A DNA stretch of 20,383 bases from the NCBI GenBank assembly GCA_904419105.1, contig CAJFQR010000015.1, forward strand, positions 1 through 20,383. Direction: 5' to 3'. Shown here piece after piece: positions 15,116 through 20,383 of this stretch (within the stretch, counting starts at the first letter, position 1; every line of letters starts with the position of its first letter). Below the pieces are notes generated by a model. The model ran no database searches. It worked only from the letters and a program-made list of their open reading frames with translations, and was not told where the DNA came from. This DNA is from Candidatus Avimicrobium faecavium. GTDB taxonomy: Bacteria > Bacillota > Clostridia > Oscillospirales > Ruminococcaceae. The position numbers and the translations under genes are program-made.

Positions 15116-15593
15116 CGACCTGTATGCGGTGAGCCGTGTCTACGAAGAGAGCTGGCGCTGTGCCTATCGTGGGCTGGTGCCTCAGGATTATCTGGACGCC
15201 ATCCCCAGAGGGCACTGGGTGCCGCTGCTGGAGCGGCCCGGGAGAATCTCCCTTGTGGCAGTCGAGGCGGGGGAGATCGTCGGCACTGCCAGTGTCTGCC
15301 CGTCCCGCTTTCCGCAATACGCCGGCTGCGGGGAGGTGCAGTCCCTCTATCTGCTGCCTGAGGCAATGGGGAAGGGCTGTGGCCGCGCACTGTTGAACGC
15401 CGCCCTGCAGGAGCTGGCCGGCCGGGGCTTCCGGGAGGTGATCCTCTGGGTGTTGGAGGGAAACTGCCATGCCCGGCGCTTTTACGAGCGGGCGGGCTTT
15501 GTCCCTGCCGGGGAGACCCTGGCGGACACCATCGGAGAAAGACCGGTGCGGGAGCTCTGCTACCGGTATGTCCTCCCTGCCGAAGAGGAATAA
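15087..15593 (+). CDS. GNAT-family N-acetyltransferase
   Basis: The 168-residue protein has the GNAT fold: an N-terminal IRLLTAADDLYAVSRVYEESW, the central strand VQSLYLLPEAMGKGCGRALL with the acetyl-CoA pyrophosphate loop GKGCGR, and the C-terminal NCHARRFYERAGFVPAGE. It should transfer an acetyl group from acetyl-CoA to an amine; the substrate is unknown. The ATG at 15087 overlaps the end of the membrane protein gene by 29 bases and has AGAGG about nine bases before it. A TTG at 15066 is a weaker alternative. It is the last gene of the operon, directly before a terminator. Confidence 0.92.
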   Translation: MEIRLLTAADDLYAVSRVYEESWRCAYRGLVPQDYLDAIPRGHWVPLLERPGRISLVAVEAGEIVGTASVCPSRFPQYAGCGEVQSLYLLPEAMGKGCGRALLNAALQELAGRGFREVILWVLEGNCHARRFYERAGFVPAGETLADTIGERPVRELCYRYVLPAEEE

Positions 15594-15597
15594 GATG

Positions 15598-15627
15598 AAA
15601 AAAGCCGCCCGGATGGGCGGCTTTTTT
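15598..15627. terminator. Bidirectional terminator between GNAT gene and LUD-domain gene
   Basis: A perfect 13-base inverted repeat (15598-15610 and 15615-15627) with a 4-base loop has six A's on one side and six T's on the other. It lies between convergent genes. Confidence 0.85.
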
Positions 15628-15633
15628 GCCGGT

Positions 15634-16275
15634 TCAGTAGCCGTAGTCCTCCCCAAAGAGGATCACATGGATGCGTCCCACCGGGCGGCAGGAGCGGGTG
15701 ATCAGGATCTGGTTGCACAGACAGCCGGGGGCCAGACAGTTGTGGCAGAGGCCGTCGGCGGTGCAGGGAGTTGCCGAGTCCAGCCGCAGCGCGTTGGCCG
15801 GGGCGGCGGTGTTCCGGGCCCGAAGGACGGCAGCCTCCAGTGTCGGGGCGATCTTGCCGGCGCTCACCGGCATGACGAGCTCCTTTGGCCCGAAGCAGAG
15901 GGCCGCCAGCCGGTTCCCGGTGCCGTCGATGTTCACCAGCTCACCGGTGGCGGCGACGGCGTTGGCACTCATCAGATAGCGGTCGGCCAGCAGCCCCTGC
16001 CGGTGCAGCTCGGTCCGCTCCTCCGGCGTGGCGGCCAGGTCCCGGTCGATGACGGTGTAGTCCCCGGCGTGGACTGCGGCGGTAAGGCCGCTCTCCCGGA
16101 TGGTCTGGCTGCCGCCCCAGGCCACCGAGCAGCCGGCGGGCAGCAGCGCCAGCGCCCGCTGCACCATCTCGGCGGCGGTGGGAACCCATACGGCGTCAAA
16201 GCCCCGGCGCCGGAGGGCGTCCACAGTGGCAAGGGCCAGCTTTTCCCGCTGGCGGGCAATGGGTGTATCCTGCAT
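15634..16275 (-). CDS. LUD-domain (LutC-like lactate utilization) protein with Cys-rich tail
   Basis: The 213-residue protein carries the LUD domain, seen best in VAWGGSQTIRESGL and SANAVAATGELVNIDGTGNR. LutC/LutB relatives take part in lactate oxidation, but this is a standalone protein with no lutA or lutB beside it, so its task is uncertain. The C-terminus has six cysteines (171, 177, 180, 185, 187, 196) in TPCTADGLCHNCLAPGCLC and the following RSCRP, a likely metal or cluster site seen in this standalone type. The ATG at 16275 follows AAGGGG; the reading from 16329 starts before the promoter's -10 box. It lies downstream of the DUF4358 lipoprotein but behind a terminator, with its own -10 box. 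Confidence 0.88.
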   Translation of the reverse strand: MQDTPIARQREKLALATVDALRRRGFDAVWVPTAAEMVQRALALLPAGCSVAWGGSQTIRESGLTAAVHAGDYTVIDRDLAATPEERTELHRQGLLADRYLMSANAVAATGELVNIDGTGNRLAALCFGPKELVMPVSAGKIAPTLEAAVLRARNTAAPANALRLDSATPCTADGLCHNCLAPGCLCNQILITRSCRPVGRIHVILFGEDYGY

Positions 16276-16292
16276 AGAACATATCCCCTTTC

Positions 16293-16310
16293 CAGGCGGC
16301 GGACCGCCTG
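16293..16310 (-). promoter_or_regulatory. Hairpin in the leader of the LUD-domain gene
   Basis: CAGGCGG (16293-16299) and CCGCCTG (16304-16310) form a 7-base stem with a 4-base loop. On the transcript it lies just before the AAGGGG ribosome binding site. A role in translation or stability is only a guess. Confidence 0.3.
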
Positions 16311-16319
16311 TTTTTCTCC

Positions 16320-16328
16320 ATTGTAGCA
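16320..16328 (-). promoter_or_regulatory. Extended -10 promoter element of the LUD-domain gene
   Basis: On the minus strand TGC-TACAAT (16328-16320) is an extended -10 box about 45 bases before the start codon. I see no good -35 box; T-rich sequence from the upstream terminator occupies that place. Confidence 0.4.
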
Positions 16329-16344
16329 TCTTTCCCGCAGGAAA

Positions 16345-16370
16345 AAAAGCCCCGATTGGCCGGGGCTTTT
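16345..16370 (-). terminator. Terminator after the DUF4358 lipoprotein gene
   Basis: A 10-base inverted repeat (16345-16354 and 16361-16370) with a 6-base loop is followed on the minus strand by seven T's in all. It ends the lipoprotein transcript before the LUD-domain gene. Confidence 0.78.
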
Positions 16371-16387
16371 CTGTTGGGGGATGGATT

Positions 16388-17062
16388 TTACGCGTTTGCG
16401 TTCAGCGCATCGGAGATGGCCTGGAAGATGGCGTCGGAGTTCTCCCCCATGGCCATCACCACATAGCCGTTCACCGTCTCGCACTTGGCGGCCTGGGCGA
16501 TAGCGTACTGGTCCTGCAGGTAGTTTTCAAAGCTCTGCTGCTGGCCGGCGATGAAGTTCTGGAGGGCGGCGGTCACCGTCTCCTCCTTGCCTTCAGCCGG
16601 CTTGATGATGGCCATGCCGTAGGCCCGCACATTGATCAGCGAGATGGACAGCGCACCGGCCTCGAAGTCCTCAGAGCTAAGGCCCAGCGTCTCGAAGATC
16701 ATCTGGGCGTTGCGGGCGGTAGCCTCCGCCTCCTGGAAGGCGTTGATTTCATCGGCGGTAAGGCCCTTGCCGGTGAGGAAGGTCTCCCGCTCCTCGTAGG
16801 AGACATTGCCGTACTCCTCCACCAGAGCGGCAGCGTCCTCGGCAGACATGCCCTTATTCTCGGTGAGCCAGTCGGTTGCGGCGGTGAGGGCGCTGGCGGT
16901 GATGACGTCGGCGCCGCCTTCACTGTTTTCGTTGATGGCGGTGGTGAGGATGGTAGCCAGCTCATCGGAGGTCCTGGCCGGTGTCTCGGCCGGGGTGGAG
17001 GAGCAGGCGGTCAGCGCCAGGGCCAGTGCTGCGGCCAGCGCGGCGGAAAGCAGTTTTTTCAT
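16388..17062 (-). CDS. DUF4358-like lipoprotein
   Basis: The 224-residue protein has a lipoprotein signal peptide (ALAAALALALTAC, lipidated Cys20) followed by a Ser/Thr/Pro linker. The C-terminal half, with VRAYGMAIIKPAEGKEETVTA, then FIAGQQQSFENYLQDQYAIA and NGYVVMAMGENSD, resembles DUF4358, a family of small Clostridial lipoproteins of unknown function. Residues 30-110 are helical and acidic. The ATG at 17062 has a TGAGGT box about ten bases upstream. It stands alone, between rmuC (divergent) and a terminator. Confidence 0.82.
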   Translation of the reverse strand: MKKLLSAALAAALALALTACSSTPAETPARTSDELATILTTAINENSEGGADVITASALTAATDWLTENKGMSAEDAAALVEEYGNVSYEERETFLTGKGLTADEINAFQEAEATARNAQMIFETLGLSSEDFEAGALSISLINVRAYGMAIIKPAEGKEETVTAALQNFIAGQQQSFENYLQDQYAIAQAAKCETVNGYVVMAMGENSDAIFQAISDALNANA

Positions 17063-17157
17063 CGGTGTGATACCTCATTTCTGTCAATTGATGGCAGCCG
17101 GTGGGCTGTCTGTCTTTGGCGGACGAAAAAGGGGATTTTTCCGCCATGCAGTATAAT

Positions 17158-17186
17158 AGTGTAGCGCCCCTGCCGATTTATTGCAA
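17158..17186 (-). promoter_or_regulatory. Probable promoter of the DUF4358 lipoprotein gene
   Basis: On the minus strand TTGCAA (17186-17181), a 17-base spacer and TACACT (17163-17158) lie about 96 bases before the start. A TATTAT/TATACT-like stretch just downstream could shift the real -10 box. Confidence 0.45.
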
Positions 17187-17204
17187 GTCCTCACCGCAAA
17201 TAAA

Positions 17205-17233
17205 TTTCCATCCGTCCGGGAAGGTGCTATAAT
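17205..17233 (+). promoter_or_regulatory. Promoter of rmuC
   Basis: TTTCCA (17205-17210), a 17-base spacer and a perfect TATAAT (17228-17233) precede the rmuC start by 36 bases. It is divergent from the lipoprotein promoter 20 bases away. Confidence 0.6.
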
Positions 17234-17268
17234 AGAGGCAGATTCTGTATGAAAAAGGAGGTATCCCG

Positions 17269-18615
17269 ATGGAGATACTGCAGACCGTTCTGGCCGGGCT
17301 GGGGCTGGTTGTGACCACCGTGCTGCTGGTGCTCACCTTCCGGCAGAGAGGGCAGACCGGAGAGGCGCTCCGCCGCCTAGAGGACCGGCTGGACACCCTG
17401 GAGGAGGCCGCCGGCCGCCAGCGGTCGGAGGAGGCCGCCGAGCGCAGCCGGATGAAGATGGAACTGGCCGATTCGGTCGGGCGCAGCACTGAGCGCATGG
17501 CCAAGGTGCTCACCGATAACCTGCGCCTGATGCAGGAGGTCACTGCCGAGCAGCTCAGCCGCCTGGACCGGCGGTTCGAGGGCTTTGCGCTGGAGAATGA
17601 GCAGAAGCTTGAGCAGGTGCGCCAGACCACCGAGCGGCGGCTGGCGGCGATGCAGCAGCAGAACGCCGAAAAACTGGACGAGATGCGGGCCACCGTCGAC
17701 GAAAAGCTGCAGAAGACGCTGGAGGAGCGTATGACCCAGTCCTTCCAGCTGGTGAACGAACGGCTGGAGCAGGTGTACAAGGGACTGGGTGAAATGCAGA
17801 CGCTGGCCGCCGGCGTCGGTGACCTGAAGAAGGTGCTCTCCAATGTCAAGACCCGGGGCATCCTGGGGGAGGTCCAGCTCGGGGCCATTTTGAAGGAGAT
17901 CCTGGCGCCGGAGCAGTACGCCGAAAATATAGCCACCAAACGGGACAGCCGGGACCGGGTGGAGTTTGCGGTAAAGCTGCCCAACGCCGACGGCAGCTTT
18001 ACCTGGCTGCCCATCGACGCCAAGTTTCACGGCGATGCCTACGCCCAGCTGCGGGATGCCTATGAGGCCGGGGACCCGGCGGCCATCGATGCCGCCGCGG
18101 CTACGCTGCTGGGGCGGGTGCGCCAGTCCGCCAAGGACATCCACGACAAGTACATCGATCCGCCTTCCACCACCGAGTTCGGTATTCTCTTCGTCCCCTT
18201 TGAGGGGCTCTACGCCGAGCTGGTCAACCGGGGCATGGTCGAGGTGCTGCAGCGGGACTATATGATAAACCTCGCCGGGCCGAGTACGATGGCGGCCCTG
18301 CTCAACAGCCTGCAGATGGGCTTTCGGAGCATCGCTATCCAGCGGCGCAGCAGTGAGGTATGGGAGGTGCTCCGGGCGGTCAAGACCGAATTTGAGACCT
18401 TTGAGCGGGTGCTCACCGCCACCCAGGGGCGTCTGGATCAGGCCAGCCGGGAGCTGGACAAGCTGGTGGGCGTGCGCACCCGCCAGATCCGCCGCAAACT
18501 CAAGGAGGTGGAGACGCTGGACAGCGCCGCCGCCGGGGCCATCCTGGAACTGGACGCTCCGCCGGAGGAGGACCCCCTTCCGCCGGAGCCAGACTCCCTC
18601 TCCGAAGAGCCGTGA
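17269..18615 (+). CDS. rmuC: DNA recombination protein RmuC
   Basis: RmuC-family proteins limit recombination at DNA inverted repeats and have a restriction-endonuclease-like fold. The 448-residue protein has an N-terminal membrane anchor (about 5-24), a long coiled coil (about 30-190, rich in Glu, Arg and Gln) and the RmuC domain (about 190-415) with VKTRGILGEVQLGAIL, LPIDAKF and the conserved FGILFVPFEGLYAE and GPSTMAALLNSLQMGFR. The tail is acidic and Pro-rich. Start ATG at 17269 after AAAGGAGG with seven-base spacing. It is a single-gene unit with its own promoter and a strong terminator. The anchor suggests action at the inner face of the membrane. Confidence 0.95.
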   Translation: MEILQTVLAGLGLVVTTVLLVLTFRQRGQTGEALRRLEDRLDTLEEAAGRQRSEEAAERSRMKMELADSVGRSTERMAKVLTDNLRLMQEVTAEQLSRLDRRFEGFALENEQKLEQVRQTTERRLAAMQQQNAEKLDEMRATVDEKLQKTLEERMTQSFQLVNERLEQVYKGLGEMQTLAAGVGDLKKVLSNVKTRGILGEVQLGAILKEILAPEQYAENIATKRDSRDRVEFAVKLPNADGSFTWLPIDAKFHGDAYAQLRDAYEAGDPAAIDAAAATLLGRVRQSAKDIHDKYIDPPSTTEFGILFVPFEGLYAELVNRGMVEVLQRDYMINLAGPSTMAALLNSLQMGFRSIAIQRRSSEVWEVLRAVKTEFETFERVLTATQGRLDQASRELDKLVGVRTRQIRRKLKEVETLDSAAAGAILELDAPPEEDPLPPEPDSLSEEP

Positions 18616-18620
18616 CTGGC

Positions 18621-18664
18621 ACCAAAAAGAGCCCCTCCCGATAGTGGGAGGGGCTCTTTTTGGT
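18621..18664. terminator. Strong bidirectional terminator between rmuC and GNAT gene
   Basis: A perfect 19-base inverted repeat (18621-18639 and 18646-18664) with a 6-base loop, with five A's and five T's in the arms. It is the longest perfect hairpin in the window and lies between convergent genes. Confidence 0.88.
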
Positions 18665-18680
18665 CGATTGCGGGCGCCGC

Positions 18681-19385
18681 TCAGGCCTTTGACAGCCAGA
18701 AGCAGCTCTTGTCCGCCAGGGTCATGCCCAGCTTGCGCTGCAGGGAGATGGACACCTCGTTGTCCACCTTCACCTGTACAAAGGGCACCTGCCCCCGGTT
18801 GTAAACGCGGGTGATCATAAAGTTTTCCATATCATAGCCGAACCCCCGGCGGCGGTGGGCCGGCAGGATCTCAAGGATACCGATGCTCCCCTCCGGGTGT
18901 TCTCCGATAAAGCCGATCCACTCCCCCTTGCAGTATCCGGCGAAGAGCCGGCCGTCCCGGATGTGCTCCAGTACCCCGTCCTCGTCCAGATAGGGGTAGA
19001 GGTCGGTAATGGCCGGAGCCATCCCCTCCTCCGCCTCACGGATCTCCAAACGGCCGGTGGGCTTCGGGGCCCGGTCGTCCAGGTAGGCGGCATGCAGGAA
19101 CTCAAACTCCATCTTGAGGCCCAGCATCTCCTCCGCCGCCCGGCAGAGATCCGCCCGGTTAACGGTCAGCGCTTCAACTTGCTGACCGGCCAGCGCTTCG
19201 ATGAGCGGCCGGCCGTCGGCGTAGTCCCGGGCGTAGAGCATGTAGGCGCCGGAGCGGGTCTCCCGCAGCAGCACCGCCTGCCGGGCGGTGTGCAGCACCT
19301 CGGCATGGCCCAGGCGGATCGCCTCGACCATGCACAGGTTCTGCAGGCGCTCCTCATTCAGGTATTTCATCGCTTCGGTATACAA
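18681..19385 (-). CDS. GNAT-family N-acetyltransferase with extra N-terminal domain
   Basis: The C-terminal half (about 110-234) is a GNAT domain: ILEILPAHRRRGFGYDMENF contains the acetyl-CoA loop RRRGFG, followed by VQVKVDNEVSISLQRKLGM. The N-terminal half (1-110) is a separate region that may be a second, degenerate GNAT-like fold. Substrate unknown. A TTG at 19385, seven bases after GGGAGG, is the best start (reading MYTEAMKYLNEE). The in-frame ATG at 19400 contains the ribosome binding site inside its own first codons and is unlikely. It follows cinA by 34 bases on the same strand, so the two are probably co-transcribed. Confidence 0.88.
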   Translation of the reverse strand: MYTEAMKYLNEERLQNLCMVEAIRLGHAEVLHTARQAVLLRETRSGAYMLYARDYADGRPLIEALAGQQVEALTVNRADLCRAAEEMLGLKMEFEFLHAAYLDDRAPKPTGRLEIREAEEGMAPAITDLYPYLDEDGVLEHIRDGRLFAGYCKGEWIGFIGEHPEGSIGILEILPAHRRRGFGYDMENFMITRVYNRGQVPFVQVKVDNEVSISLQRKLGMTLADKSCFWLSKA

Positions 19386-19419
19386 TCGGATTCCTCCCAT
19401 CTCTCGCCAGGCCGTCCGG

Positions 19420-20383
19420 TCAAAACCGGCGGGCCTCCCGCAGCAGCTGGAACAGCGCCTCTTTGCTGGCCCGAGTGCGGTTGATGGCCCGGGCCATGCT
19501 GCCGCCGGTGTGGAACACCCGTGTCAGGCTGCGGTCCCCCCAGCAGCTGGATATCCCAAAGCAAACGGTACCTACCGGGGTGCCGTCGGCGCCGCCGTCC
19601 GGTCCGGCATAGCCGGTCACCGACACGGCGATGTCGGCGTCCATCCGCTCCCGGGCGCCCCGGGCCATCTCGACGGCGCAGGCCTCCGACACGGCGGTGT
19701 GTTCTGCCAGCGTCTTCGGGGAAACCCCCAGAAGCGCCACCTTCTGCACCTCGGCATAGGTGCACAGCCCTCCGTCAAACACCTCCGAGGCACCGGGCAC
19801 GGCGGTGATCGCCGCTGCCGCCAGCCCGCCGGTGCAGCTCTCCGCCGTGGTCACCCGCAGGCCCTTTTCCCGCAGCAGGGCCACCAGCGTTTCGGCCAGA
19901 TCCCGGCCGTCGGTGCTGTATGCGTTCTCCCCAAAGATGGCCTGGATCTCCTCCAGTCGGGGCCGGATCAGGGCCTCGGCCTCCTCGGTGCTCCCGGCAA
20001 CCGCCCGCAGGCGGATCTGCACTTCGCCGTCGCTGACATACGGGGCGATGGTCGGGTTCTCTGCCGCCAGCATCTGCTCATGCAGCCGGTCCTCAGCGGT
20101 GGCCTCGGGGATGCCGTAGAGCCGCACCGTCCGGGTGAGGCGCACCTGGCCGGTGCGCCGGGCCAGCCGGGGCAGCGCATAGTCCCGGAACATCGGCAGA
20201 CATTCCCGCGGCGGGCCCGGCAGCTGAATCAGGACCCGCCCGTCCCGCTCGAGCCAGACGCCGGGGGCGGTGCCGTTGGAGTTTGGCAGCGCCTCACCGC
20301 CCTCCGGCAGGTCGGCCTGTTTCCAGTTGTTTTCGGTGGGGATACGTCCCACGGCGGCAAAGTAGGCCCGGATATCCGCCTCC
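19420..20383 (-). CDS. cinA: CinA-family protein with nicotinamide-nucleotide amidase domain, N-terminus cut off by window edge
   Basis: CinA joins an N-terminal molybdopterin-binding-like domain (a pyrophosphatase in some members) with a C-terminal PncC domain that deamidates nicotinamide mononucleotide in NAD recycling. About 321 residues are visible and the frame is open to the right edge; roughly 100 residues are missing compared with the usual length near 415. Seen in order: the end of the first domain (NNWKQADLPEGGEALPNSNG and LPGPPRECLPMF), a linker domain (GIPEATAEDRLHEQM, PYVSDGEVQIRLRA) and the PncC domain with TTAESCTGGLAAAAI and VTGYAGPDGGADGTPVGTV. The GTG at 20352 is internal, not the start. 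It lies just upstream of the GNAT gene. Confidence 0.95.
   Translation of the reverse strand, partial: EADIRAYFAAVGRIPTENNWKQADLPEGGEALPNSNGTAPGVWLERDGRVLIQLPGPPRECLPMFRDYALPRLARRTGQVRLTRTVRLYGIPEATAEDRLHEQMLAAENPTIAPYVSDGEVQIRLRAVAGSTEEAEALIRPRLEEIQAIFGENAYSTDGRDLAETLVALLREKGLRVTTAESCTGGLAAAAITAVPGASEVFDGGLCTYAEVQKVALLGVSPKTLAEHTAVSEACAVEMARGARERMDADIAVSVTGYAGPDGGADGTPVGTVCFGISSCWGDRSLTRVFHTGGSMARAINRTRASKEALFQLLREARRF

Noticed and set aside
1..20383. Mobile element, CRISPR array, tRNA or rRNA
   Set aside because: I saw no transposase, integrase, direct repeat array, tRNA-like cloverleaf or rRNA sequence, though I could not run a dedicated search.
3365..20383. One NAD-salvage locus formed by the nicotinamidase-like gene and cinA
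   Set aside because: Both act on nicotinamide compounds, but they lie about 15 kb apart in separate transcription units, so no functional unit is implied.

Overview
The window looks like chromosomal DNA from a GC-rich anaerobic Clostridia-type Firmicute, probably an Oscillospirales gut commensal. This is inferred from strong AAAGGAGG-type ribosome binding sites, lipoproteins with Gram-positive-style lipoboxes, and families common in gut Clostridia (DUF4358, DUF975, DUF1385, flavodoxin-ferredoxin fusions, standalone LUD proteins). Nothing points to a plasmid, prophage, transposon or CRISPR locus. I see no tRNA or rRNA gene. Coding density is high and no gene-free stretch exceeds about 260 bases.

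Layout from left to right. (1) At the left edge is the N-terminal part of a C69-family dipeptidase on the minus strand (1-1133), divergent from (2) a single plus-strand gene for a GlgB-type glucan branching enzyme homologue (1386-3296). Its active site is degenerate: the residue matching the catalytic nucleophile is Asn. (3) A long minus-strand cluster runs from 9926 down to 3365: nitroreductase, FG-GAP-like lipoprotein, OmpR-type response regulator, sensor histidine kinase, DUF1385 membrane protein, PrmC and a nicotinamidase-like hydrolase. A strong promoter lies before the nitroreductase and a shared terminator follows the hydrolase. (4) Divergent from it is a MarR regulator overlapping a flavodoxin/ferredoxin gene (10149-11385). 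(5) An XRE-type regulator is followed by a lipoprotein (minus, 13203-11446). (6) A plus-strand trio encodes a histidine phosphatase, a DUF975-like membrane protein and a GNAT acetyltransferase (13460-15593). (7) A DUF4358 lipoprotein and a LUD-domain protein lie on the minus strand. (8) rmuC is on the plus strand (17269-18615). (9) A second GNAT protein and the C-terminal part of CinA lie on the minus strand, with CinA running off the right edge.

Convergent gene pairs are separated by compact hairpins that can terminate in both directions. The genes are mostly housekeeping (translation termination factor modification, NAD salvage, DNA maintenance) mixed with sensing and redox functions. No obvious new multi-gene defence or biosynthetic system is visible. 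The best candidates for something undescribed are the branching-enzyme pseudoenzyme; the DUF1385 gene, which has no ATG, GTG or TTG ahead of its conserved N-terminus; a leader that may hide the ribosome binding site of the nitroreductase cluster; and the lipoprotein/two-component linkage.
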